A DNA stretch of 64,000 nucleotides from Croceivirga sp009797885 (GTDB taxonomy: Bacteria; Bacteroidota; Bacteroidia; Flavobacteriales; Flavobacteriaceae): positions 4,278,001 to 4,342,000 of the forward strand of contig AP035880.1 of assembly GCA_045866215.1 (NCBI GenBank), given 5' to 3'. The notes beneath the pieces are model-generated. The model had not been told where the DNA came from and did no database searches. It saw only the letters and a list, made by a program, of their open reading frames with translations. The position numbers and the translations under genes were made by a program. How positions within the stretch are numbered: position 1 is the first letter of the stretch; the number at the start of each line of letters is the position of its first letter. Positions 27,882 through 37,300 of the stretch are shown here, in pieces.

Positions 27882-28364
27882 ATGCTTGTACCTTTTCAAT
27901 CCCTTCCCAATACCGCACGCATTTGGGTTTATCAATGCAACAGAACATTTACGGAGGGTGAACTTACAGAAGTGAAGGCGTTATTGGGGGCTTTTTTGAC
28001 CCAATGGACGGCCCATGGAGCAGACTTAAAAGCGGGTTATGAACTTCCGTATGGTCGTTTTATAGTCATTGGACTCGATCAATCCATGAACAGCGCATCA
28101 GGATGTTCAATTGATGCCTCGGTACATTTTATTCAAGATTTGGAGCAAAAGTTTCAAGTGCAGTTATTGGATAAAATGAATGTCTCGTACAAACAGGGGG
28201 AATATATCGCTTATAAACCCCTAAAGGACTTCAAAAAAATGGCCAAGGAAAGGGCGGTTTCCAAAAACACCATTGTTTTTAACAACTTAGTGGCTTCAAA
28301 GCAGGAGTTTTTGGAAAACTGGGAAGTGCCCGCTTCAGATAGTTGGCATGCCCGTTTTATGTGA
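27882..28364 (+). CDS. Conserved cytoplasmic protein of unknown function
   Basis: 160 residues, no signal peptide and no membrane segment. The sequence (NTARIWVYQCNRTFTEGE, FIVIGLDQSMNSASGCSID, SVHFIQDLEQKF) resembles a small flavobacterial family that is often labelled as an ABC transporter ATPase. I see no Walker A, Walker B or ABC signature, so that label is not supported. The GCSID cysteine and YQC cysteine are the only obvious candidate functional residues. It follows the LamG-like gene by 2 bp. Confidence 0.65.
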   Translation: MLVPFQSLPNTARIWVYQCNRTFTEGELTEVKALLGAFLTQWTAHGADLKAGYELPYGRFIVIGLDQSMNSASGCSIDASVHFIQDLEQKFQVQLLDKMNVSYKQGEYIAYKPLKDFKKMAKERAVSKNTIVFNNLVASKQEFLENWEVPASDSWHARFM

Positions 28365-28423
28365 TTTTATCACTTAAAATCGTCCTTATATCATATTTTT
28401 AGGGCGCTTTTCGACCAAATACA

Positions 28424-28431
28424 TATTTTTG
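28424..28431 (+). promoter_or_regulatory. Bacteroidota -7 box (TATTTTTG) for the GH3 gene
   Basis: Exact TAnnTTTG match 26 bp before the ATG at 28457. The -33 region is not distinct. Confidence 0.45.
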
Positions 28432-28456
28432 GTACGTAAATTGAACCCAACAATTT

Positions 28457-31372
28457 ATGAGTATAAAATACCATTGCTTAACCCTACTCTGTTTAGCGGC
28501 CTCGTTTTCCTATGGTCAAAAAGACCCGTTACTTGCTGCGGATAGCCTTGCACAGTCCAAATGGGTGAATGAGACCTACGCCTCCATGAGTTTGGATGAA
28601 CGTATTGGTCAGCTTTTTATGGTCAGCGTAGCATCCAACCAAAACAAAAACGCTACCGATGCCATAGGAAAGCTTGTTCAAGAGCATCATTTGGGTGGGG
28701 TCATTTTTTCCAAAGGGGGTCCCATACGACAAGCAAGATTAACCAATCAATTTCAGAAAGCTTCCAAAATTCCACTTATGGTCGGTATGGACGCGGAATG
28801 GGGACTGGCCATGAGATTGGACTCTACCTATGCCTTTCCCTGGAACATGACACTGGGGGCCATACAGGATGATGCCATTGTGGAAGAAGTGGGTTATCGC
28901 ATCGGGCTTCATGTAAAAAGAATGGGGGTACATATCAATTTTGCACCTGATATTGATATCAACATTAATCCAAAGAATCCCATCATTGGTAATCGTTCTT
29001 TTGGGGAGGACGTAAACAATGTTGGGCGTAAGGGAATTGCCTTTATGAACGGAATGCATAATGCAGGGGTACTGTCTTCCGGCAAACACTTTCCAGGGCA
29101 CGGGGATACCGCTACGGACTCCCATAAAGTATTGCCGTTTCTGGAATTTACCAGGGAACGGTTGGATAGTGTTGAACTCCAACCTTATAGGGAATTGATA
29201 CAAAAAGGCCTAACCAGTGTAATGGTGGCTCATTTGGATATTCCCAGTTTGGAAAGTAAGCCTGGACATCCATCCTCATTGTCCCAAAGCACCATAACCA
29301 GTTTGTTAAAGGGGAAAATGGGCTTTAAAGGGTTGGTTTTTACCGATGCCCTCAATATGCAGGCGGTTTCCAGCTTTGCACCAACGGGAGAGGTTGAGCT
29401 TTCCGCCTTTTTAGCAGGGAACGATATGCTTTTGATGCCGGTGGATGTGGTAAACGCCAAAAAGAAGCTATTGGAGGCCTATGAAAGTGGAAGGATTGAC
29501 GAGAACAGATTGGCATATTCGGTGAAAAAGATCTTAAAGGCGAAGTTCAAAGTAGGATTGCAGGACTACAAACCGATTGACCTTGAGAATTTGAGGGATG
29601 ATTTGAATACCGCGCAAGATGATTTGGTGTATGAAAAAGCGATGGAAAATGCCATTACCGTGGTTAAAAATCGGTTTTCATTGATTCCCATAAAAAAGTT
29701 GGAAAGGAAAAAGATTGCCTATGTCAAATTTGGGGACGCGGATGCCAGCCATTTTGCCGGTGCCTTGAATCGATTTGGGGAAGTTACCGTAGTAAATGCC
29801 AAAGATATGGCGGGCTACCGGGAGCGGCTAAAAGAATTCAATTTAGTGATTATTGGGCTCCATAAAAGCAATGCCAGTCCATGGAAGGGGCACCGTTTTA
29901 CCGAGAACGAACTTTTTTGGTTGCAGGAGATATCCCGGATGCGTACCCATAATACGCTACTGGCCGTCTTTACTAAGCCATATGCTTTATTGGATGTGAT
30001 CAATTTTGATACCGTGGATGGTATTGTAGTGTCCTATCAGAACAGTAAAATTGCCCAGGAAAAAACAGCCGAAATTCTTTTTGGATCCATAGGTGCAAAG
30101 GGAAAGTTGCCCGTTACGGCCAGTAGCGCTTTTCCTGTGAACACTGGAATGGTGACAAAACGCATATCCCGATTGGGATACAGTATTCCTGAACGCGTGG
30201 GCATGGACTCCAAAAAACTGGCCTATGTGGATACTTTGGTCCAAAGGGGATTGGATTCATTGATGTTTCCAGGAGCCCAGGTATTGGTGGCCAAAGAGGG
30301 CAAAGTGGTTTACAACAAAAGTTTTGGGAAACCTACCTATGGGTCCGTCGAAGAAATAAGCGAGAACCATATTTATGATTTGGCATCCCTTACCAAGATT
30401 CTGGGCACCTTACCATTGATCATGAAAATGGAGGAGGAAGACAAACTAAGATTGAACGATACCTTTCAGGATTTGGTCCCGGAGTATCAGGAATCCGAAT
30501 TAAAGGACGTAACCGTATTAAAGGCGTTATCGCACTATGGTCGTTTACCCGCATGGATTGCCTTTTATTTGAGTACGCTCGATGAAAACCGAAAACCCTC
30601 ACAATTATTCTACAAGAGATTCCCCACAGAGGATTATTCCATAAAGGTTATTGATGGAATGTACCTGGCCAATTTTTATCGGGACTCCATATACGATAGG
30701 ATTGGGAGGCAAGAATTGAAATCGAACAGATATCGTTACAGTGATGTGGCGTATTATGTCTTAAAGAAATATATTGAGGATTCCTACGGAAAGACCTTGG
30801 ATGTCCTTTTGCAGGATTATGTCCTAAGCTCCATGGGGACCAATAAACTAATGTACAATCCAATTGAAAGGTACAATAGGGAGCAAATTGTACCTACCGA
30901 AGAGGACAATTACTACAGGTACCAGACCGTGCACGGTTATGTGCATGACATGGGCGCTGCAATGCAGGGAGGGGTAGGAGGCCATGCCGGATTATTTGGA
31001 AATGCAAATGACGTTGCCAAAATAATGCAAATGTACCTGCAAGGAGGCTATTATGGGGGGCGACGCTATTTGGATGCCAGGACGATCAAAAAATTCAACA
31101 CCTGCTATTTCTGCGACAAAAACGTTCGACGGGGAGTGGGATTTGATAAACCGCAGTTGGAGGAAAAGGGCCCTACCTGCGGTTGCGTTTCCAGGGAAAG
31201 CTTCGGTCATAGTGGTTTTACCGGCACCTATACATGGGCAGACCCCGAAAAAGAATTGGTTTATGTCTTTCTTTCCAACAGGACGTATCCTTCAATGCGA
31301 AATAATCTTTTGGTAAAATCAGCTTTGCGTACACGAATTCAAAAAGCTATTTATGATTCCATTATCAACTAG
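28457..31372 (+). CDS. Glycoside hydrolase family 3 / beta-lactamase-family serine hydrolase fusion
   Basis: 971 residues with a signal peptide (LTLLCLAASFSYGQ). The first half is GH3 of the NagZ type: MVGMDAEWGLAMR, GKHFPGHGDTATDSH (the His-containing loop specific to NagZ-like enzymes) and VFTDALNMQAV with the Asp nucleophile. A GH3 C-terminal-like region follows. The last third is a serine hydrolase domain with SxxK in LASLTKILG and a Tyr-type motif in YRYSDVAYYVL, as in class C beta-lactamases and D,D-peptidases. It is probably exported to the periplasm and may release GlcNAc and trim muropeptides in wall recycling (inference). Confidence 0.88.
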   Translation: MSIKYHCLTLLCLAASFSYGQKDPLLAADSLAQSKWVNETYASMSLDERIGQLFMVSVASNQNKNATDAIGKLVQEHHLGGVIFSKGGPIRQARLTNQFQKASKIPLMVGMDAEWGLAMRLDSTYAFPWNMTLGAIQDDAIVEEVGYRIGLHVKRMGVHINFAPDIDININPKNPIIGNRSFGEDVNNVGRKGIAFMNGMHNAGVLSSGKHFPGHGDTATDSHKVLPFLEFTRERLDSVELQPYRELIQKGLTSVMVAHLDIPSLESKPGHPSSLSQSTITSLLKGKMGFKGLVFTDALNMQAVSSFAPTGEVELSAFLAGNDMLLMPVDVVNAKKKLLEAYESGRIDENRLAYSVKKILKAKFKVGLQDYKPIDLENLRDDLNTAQDDLVYEKAMENAITVVKNRFSLIPIKKLERKKIAYVKFGDADASHFAGALNRFGEVTVVNAKDMAGYRERLKEFNLVIIGLHKSNASPWKGHRFTENELFWLQEISRMRTHNTLLAVFTKPYALLDVINFDTVDGIVVSYQNSKIAQEKTAEILFGSIGAKGKLPVTASSAFPVNTGMVTKRISRLGYSIPERVGMDSKKLAYVDTLVQRGLDSLMFPGAQVLVAKEGKVVYNKSFGKPTYGSVEEISENHIYDLASLTKILGTLPLIMKMEEEDKLRLNDTFQDLVPEYQESELKDVTVLKALSHYGRLPAWIAFYLSTLDENRKPSQLFYKRFPTEDYSIKVIDGMYLANFYRDSIYDRIGRQELKSNRYRYSDVAYYVLKKYIEDSYGKTLDVLLQDYVLSSMGTNKLMYNPIERYNREQIVPTEEDNYYRYQTVHGYVHDMGAAMQGGVGGHAGLFGNANDVAKIMQMYLQGGYYGGRRYLDARTIKKFNTCYFCDKNVRRGVGFDKPQLEEKGPTCGCVSRESFGHSGFTGTYTWADPEKELVYVFLSNRTYPSMRNNLLVKSALRTRIQKAIYDSIIN

Positions 31373-31400
31373 CTTAAAAATATTGCGCTACTTTTAACAC

Positions 31401-32543
31401 ATGAAAATTGCGATTGTATGTTATCCCACTTTTGGTGGGAGTGGTGTAGTGGCCACGGAATTGGGGATTGCTTTGGCGGAGAGGGGCCATGAAATCCATT
31501 TTGTGACCTATCAGCAGCCCGTAAGATTGGGACTATTGAGCAATAACATCCATTTTCATGAAGTTCATGTTCCCGAGTATCCGCTTTTCCGGTACCAGCC
31601 CTACGAGCTTGCACTATCAAGTAAACTGGTGGATACCATTAAGCATTATGGCATTGAGCTATTGCACGTTCATTACGCCATACCGCATGCCTATGCAGGC
31701 TATATGGCCAAAAAGATGTTGAAGGAAGAGGATATTTACATTCCCATGGTCACCACCTTACACGGTACCGATATTACACTGGTGGGCAACCATCCCTTTT
31801 ATAAACCTGCAGTAACCTTCAGCATTAATAAATCCGACGTGGTCACTTCCGTTTCCCAGGATTTAAAACAGAAAACCTTAAAAATATTTGATGTTGAAAA
31901 TGAAATTGAGGTGATTCCCAATTTTATTGATCCCAAAAAGTACAGTAGTACGTTTACGGATTGTCAACGGTCGCTCATGGCTTCGGATGATGAAAAAATC
32001 ATTACCCATATCAGTAATTTTCGAAAAGTGAAGCGGATTGAGGATGTAATAGCCATCTTTTATCAGGTCCAACGGGAGATTCCCTCCAAACTGATCATGG
32101 TCGGGGAAGGACCCGAGAAGGAACGGGCAGAATTGCAGTGCGAACAATTGGGACTGGAAGAAAAAGTATTGTTTTTGGGGAATAGCAACGAAATTGACCG
32201 GATTCTTTGTTTTTCCGACTTGTTCCTACTGCCTTCGGAAACGGAAAGTTTTGGTTTGGCAGCTTTGGAGGCCATGGCCAATAAAGTGGCCATCATCTCA
32301 AGTAATGCCGGGGGCATACCTGAAGTGAACAAACATGGAATAAGCGGTTTTTTAAGTGATGTTGGGAACGTGGATGAAATGGCAAAAAATGCAATTCACC
32401 TTTTGGGTAACGACCAACGCTTGGAGAAATTTAAAACAAATGCCAAAAACGTGTCCAAAGAGTTCGAAATCCAGAATATCCTCCCACTTTACGAAGACGT
32501 TTATGAAAAGGCCTATAAATCCAGATATAAAAATTCGTATTGA
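31401..32543 (+). CDS. bshA: N-acetyl-alpha-D-glucosaminyl L-malate synthase BshA
   Basis: 380 residues, GT4 GT-B fold. The diagnostic N-terminus KIAIVCYPTFGGSGVVATELG is followed by HVHYAIPHAYAGYMAK, TLHGTDITLVG and the GT4 ExxxxxxE block PSETESFGLAALEAMA. BshA joins UDP-GlcNAc to L-malate as the first step of bacillithiol synthesis. bshB and bshC are not in the window. Its TGA overlaps the ATG of the small lipoprotein gene (TGATG). A TACTTTTA sequence just before the ATG is one base off the -7 consensus, and the GH3 gene ends 28 bp upstream. Confidence 0.9.
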   Translation: MKIAIVCYPTFGGSGVVATELGIALAERGHEIHFVTYQQPVRLGLLSNNIHFHEVHVPEYPLFRYQPYELALSSKLVDTIKHYGIELLHVHYAIPHAYAGYMAKKMLKEEDIYIPMVTTLHGTDITLVGNHPFYKPAVTFSINKSDVVTSVSQDLKQKTLKIFDVENEIEVIPNFIDPKKYSSTFTDCQRSLMASDDEKIITHISNFRKVKRIEDVIAIFYQVQREIPSKLIMVGEGPEKERAELQCEQLGLEEKVLFLGNSNEIDRILCFSDLFLLPSETESFGLAALEAMANKVAIISSNAGGIPEVNKHGISGFLSDVGNVDEMAKNAIHLLGNDQRLEKFKTNAKNVSKEFEIQNILPLYEDVYEKAYKSRYKNSY

Positions 32544-32989
32544 TGAAATCCTTGCTGGCGGTCGTGGTCTTGTTAACCTTTTCGTGCAAAAGCCAAAAGA
32601 ATGGAACCGAAGCGAATACTGCCCAACAAGATGACCAACTGATACTGTTGGTGGAAGATGCGTATTATCCGGTGGAGACACCTGTTACTTATGTTATAGA
32701 GGATGCCAAAACATTGAAAGCCTTTTTTATCAAGGTAAACCGAACAAGGAAACCAGGAATCCCGGTTCCTGTTGTGGATTTTTCCAGGGAAACCGTTTTA
32801 GTGGCCTGTGTGGGTGGTGTAAGGAGCGGTTTAGCCCCAAGAATGAAGATAAAAACGGAGACGGCCCAGACCATAGAGGTCATTACCGCACTGGAAGGTG
32901 ATGAAGATGACCAAGGTGCACTATCCTATCCCTTTTGTGTCTACAAAATCCCCAAAAGTCAAAAACAGATTATTATTGAGATACTATAG
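32543..32989 (+). CDS. Small lipoprotein of unknown function
   Basis: 148 residues from the ATG that overlaps the bshA stop by one base. A lipobox follows the signal peptide (LAVVVLLTFSCKS, Cys near residue 16), so the protein is anchored to a membrane. The rest has the pattern YYPVETPVTYVIEDAKTL, PVVDFSRETVLVACVG and a closing PKSQKQIIIEIL, which recalls PrcB/protease-complex-subunit-like domains, but I cannot assign it firmly. Coupling to bshA may be only positional. Confidence 0.7.
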   Translation: MKSLLAVVVLLTFSCKSQKNGTEANTAQQDDQLILLVEDAYYPVETPVTYVIEDAKTLKAFFIKVNRTRKPGIPVPVVDFSRETVLVACVGGVRSGLAPRMKIKTETAQTIEVITALEGDEDDQGALSYPFCVYKIPKSQKQIIIEIL

Positions 32990-33067
32990 CACTTAGGTAA
33001 TCTCTTACATTTCATCGGGAATAATGGTTTTTGGTATATCATTTTTATCCAATGCTTTGAATTGGAT

Positions 33068-33075
33068 TACATTTG
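33068..33075 (+). promoter_or_regulatory. Bacteroidota -7 box (TACATTTG) for the OmpA-like cassette
   Basis: Exact TAnnTTTG match 26 bp before the ATG at 33101. Upstream T-rich DNA shows no sharp -33 element. Confidence 0.45.
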
Positions 33076-33100
33076 TTTTGTAACCCCCGAATTACAAAAC

Positions 33101-34282
33101 ATGAGGACACCCAAATCTATAGTATGCTTTGCATTCTTACTTTCTTTCCAACTTGGATTTTCCCAGGATTTAGCATTGACCAAAAAAGATAGCATTGTTC
33201 AAAGTGCCTGGATTTTTGGTATTGGTTTCAACGCTGTCGATGACGCTGGTTCTGAATTCAATGACGTCTTTAACTTTGAGGATAACTGGAACATAGTTCC
33301 TTTTCCATCACGAATCAGTATTGGACGGTACTTCAAAAATGGTTTGGGCCTGGAGGCTATTGGTAGCTACAACCAATATATGGAGGGCAAAATCATTGAC
33401 GGGGTATTGAACACCGAGGATATTGATTACTATGCCGTGGATTTTAGGGTGAGCTATGATTTGAACCAAATACTGGGTGAGACCGGCTGGTTTGACCCCT
33501 ATGTGGGCATTGGTGCGGGATATACGGATGCCAACAACCAGGGTAGGGGAACCTATAATGCATCGGTTGGTTTTAGGACCTGGTTTACCGATAGGTTTGG
33601 TCTCGATTTCAATTCTACCGGAAAATGGGCAATGAGTACGGAAAACGCAACCAACCACATACAACATGCTGCAGGGGCCGTATATCGATTTGGTATTGAA
33701 AAGGGCCTTTCGAAAAAGGGGGAGGAAAAACTGGCACGGATGCAGGAAATGGAGAAGGAGCAACAACGCATCCAAGATTCCATAGCAGCTGCCCAAAGGG
33801 CTGAAGAAGAAGCAAGGCTATTGGCAGAACGTCTTAAAAGGGAAGAGGAAGCGGCGAGGTTGGCTGCTGAAGAAAATACCAAACTGGCGGCCGAAAATTC
33901 CAGAAAAACAAAAATTGAAAACCAGATAAAGGAGTTGGGGTATGTTTATTTTAATGTAAACTCTTCCTACTTGAATAAAAGGGACAAAGCGCTACTGGAT
34001 GGCCTTGCCCAAATTATGGAGGACAACCCAACGCTTGTCATTCAGATATCCTCCCATGCGGACGCAAGGGAGAGTGATGCCTATAACCTCTGGTTATCAC
34101 AAAGACGAGCAGACCGTACGGTAGCCTATTTAGTGGCCAAGGGAATTTCACAGGATAGGCTAATGAGCAGGGCCTACGGGGAAGAAAACTTGGTCAATGA
34201 GTGTGTTGACGGGGTCTATTGTACAGAAGAGAAACATCAGGAAAATAGGAGATCCGAGTTCCAGGTGTATTCCTTGGATTGA
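33101..34282 (+). CDS. OmpA family outer-membrane protein
   Basis: 393 residues from the ATG at 33101. The signal peptide ends at LGFSQ. The N-terminal half is an eight-strand-barrel-like region (FGIGFNAVDDAG, GIGAGYTDANNQG, VGFRTWFTDRFGLDF). A Glu/Ala/Arg-rich coiled coil at about 205-280 leads to an OmpA C-terminal domain: GYVYFNVNSSYLNKRD, ISSHADARESDAYN and the peptidoglycan-binding LSQRRADRTVAYLVAKGI. It would tie the outer membrane to murein. It is 51 bp upstream of the second giant gene, so it may belong to that secretion cassette. Confidence 0.9.
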   Translation: MRTPKSIVCFAFLLSFQLGFSQDLALTKKDSIVQSAWIFGIGFNAVDDAGSEFNDVFNFEDNWNIVPFPSRISIGRYFKNGLGLEAIGSYNQYMEGKIIDGVLNTEDIDYYAVDFRVSYDLNQILGETGWFDPYVGIGAGYTDANNQGRGTYNASVGFRTWFTDRFGLDFNSTGKWAMSTENATNHIQHAAGAVYRFGIEKGLSKKGEEKLARMQEMEKEQQRIQDSIAAAQRAEEEARLLAERLKREEEAARLAAEENTKLAAENSRKTKIENQIKELGYVYFNVNSSYLNKRDKALLDGLAQIMEDNPTLVIQISSHADARESDAYNLWLSQRRADRTVAYLVAKGISQDRLMSRAYGEENLVNECVDGVYCTEEKHQENRRSEFQVYSLD

Positions 34283-34333
34283 AACGGGTTTGAAATTTAA
34301 GAAAAAGAAAAAATTGCTTCAGTTGATTAGATT

Positions 34334-37300
34334 ATGGGAAACTTATGCACTAAAGGGTATTTGGGATGTGTACCCTTCAATGGGAATAGGTATGGCAAAG
34401 CCTTACTACTACTGTTATTTTTAGGATTTTTTGCGTTAGAGGCAAATGCGCAATGTGCAGATACCTCGCCCACCGGGGACTGTGATGGGGATTTGGTCTT
34501 GAATGGCGTCGACCAGGACAACGATAATGATGGGATACTGGACGTGGACGAGTACGATTGTGCGGTTGGCGGTTCGAATTTGATCTGGGGCACACCGGTC
34601 TGGACGGGTGGTGATCCTGACACTGATGGCCTTTCCACGGCGACCACGACCATAGACGGTACGGCGGTCACGGCGGACAACTCCGGGACGAATTTTACTG
34701 TTTTGACCAGTTATGACGCCATTGAGGGCGACACTTTCAATGGGGCCGATGGCCTGTTGTTCAATTCACATATTGGGGAGTTGGACGATAGTGCAATAGT
34801 TTATGAACTGCGGTTCGACCGGCCTGTGACGGGGCTTTCCTTCCGTGCGGTGGACATCGATAAGCGTGTTCCCGCGGACATGTCGGGCGATTCCTTTACG
34901 GACCGGTTGACGGTCAGTCTTTTTAGGGAAGGCGTAGCGCTGCCGTTGAATGCTGGTGACTATACGGTGGGCAGTGCTGTGGACGATTTGACGGGCGGTG
35001 TTTTCGAGGGTAATTCACTGGTTGGTGGTACACCGGACATTGCGGATGTGGTTTTTACTTTGGGGACTCCCGTGGACCGGGTGGTGCTGACCTTTTCAAA
35101 CGCTGTAACCAGCACGAGCACCCAGTTCTCGGCATTTTTGATTTCGGATCTATCATGGGCCTGTGCCTACAGGGACTTTGATACGGACGGCCTATTTGAT
35201 CATTTGGATACGGACAGTGATGGGGACGGATGCGTGGACGCCCTTGAGGGGGCCAACACGGCCCTTACCCTTGGCGACCTTGATGTTGACGGCAGCCTTG
35301 GAGACGTTGTGGACCCGGCCAACGGGATACCGACGATAGCGGGAGCGGGCCAGGCGGACGTGAGCAGTACCGATGCCGCTGTGACCGGTGGGAACTGTGA
35401 CGATGACGGAGACGGAGTGGTGAATGCCGCTGATGTCTGTCCTACAGGGGACGATACGGTGGACAGTGATGGGGATAGCGTTCCCGATGCCTGTGATCAG
35501 GACAACGATAATGATGGGATACTGGACGTTAACGAGTACGATTGTGCGGTTGGCGGTTCGAATTTGATCTGGGGCACACCGGTCTGGACGGGTGGTGATC
35601 CTGACACTGATGGCCTTTCCACGGCGACCACGACCATAGACGGTACGGCGGTCACGGCGGACAACTCCGGGACGAATTTTACTGTTTTGACCAGTTATGA
35701 CGCCATTGAGGGCGACACTTTCAATGGGGCCGATGGCCTGTTGTTCAATTCACATATTGGGGAGTTGGACGATAGTGCAATAGTTTATGAACTGCGGTTC
35801 GACCGACCTGTGACGGGGCTTTCCTTCCGTGCGGTGGACATCGATAAGCGTGTTCCCGCGGACATGTCGGGCGATTCCTTTACGGACCGGTTGACGGTCA
35901 GTCTTTTTAGGGAAGGCGTAGCGCTGCCGTTGAATGCTGGTGACTATACGGTGGGCAGTGCTGTGGACGATTTGACGGGCGGTGTTTTCGAGGGTAATTC
36001 ACTGGTTGGTGGTACACCGGACATTGCGGATGTGGTTTTTACTTTGGGGACTCCCGTGGACCGGGTGGTGCTGACCTTTTCAAACGCTGTAACCAGCACG
36101 AGCACCCAGTTCTCGGCATTTTTGATTTCGGATCTATCATGGGCCTGTGCCTACAGGGACTTTGATACGGACGGCCTATTTGATCATTTGGATACGGACA
36201 GTGATGGGGACGGTTGCGCCGATGCCTTGGAAGGCAATGGTGGTTTTACGATAGCGGACCTTGACACCGATGACAGTTTGGGTGACGTTGTGGACCCGGC
36301 CAACGGGATACCGACGATAGCGGGAGCGGGCCAGGCGGACGTAAGCAGCACTGATGCTGCTGTGACCGGCGGTGGCTGTGATGACGATGGGGATGGGCTT
36401 ACCAATGGTAATGAAATCACTCTAGGTACTGACCCCAACAATCCCGATACTGACGGGGATGGGATTAACGATGGTGACGAGGTGACCAATACCAATGACC
36501 CTCTGGACCCTTGCGATCCGGTACAAGCAACAGGCTATACTGGTTTTGACAGTACGAACGCCATCTGGACGGCTGCGGACTGTGATGGTGATGGGATTCC
36601 AAATGGCGATGAATTCACCAATGGCACAGACCCGTACAATAGTGACACTGATGGGGATGGGGTTAACGATGGTGACGAGGTAACCAACACGAATGACCCC
36701 CTAGACCCCTGCGACCCGCTACAAGCAGCGGGCTATACCGGTTTTGACGGTACGAACGCCATCTGGACGGCTGCGGACTGTGACGGTGATGGCATAACCA
36801 ACGGTGATGAGGTTACGAATGGCACGGATCCGTACAATGTCGACAGCGACGGTGATGGGGTTGAGGACGGCGACGAGGTCACCAATGGCAACGATCCCCT
36901 GGACCCCTGCGACCCGATACAAGCAGCGGGCTATACTGGTTTTGACAGCACGAACGCCATCTGGACGGCTGCGGACTGTGATGGTGATGGGATTCCAAAT
37001 GGCGATGAATTCACCAATGGCACAGACCCGTACAATAGAGACACTGATGGGGATGGGGTTAACGATGGTGACGAGGTAACCAACACGAATGACCCCCTGG
37101 ACCCCTGCGACCCGATACAAGCACCGGGCTACACTGGTTTTGATGGTACGAACGCCATCTGGACGGCTGCGGACTGTGACGGTGATGGCATAACCAACGG
37201 TGACGAGGTGACCAATGGCACGGATCCGTACAATGTCGACAGCGACGGTGATGGGGTTGAGGACGGCGACGAGGTCACCAATGGCAACGATCCCCTGGAC

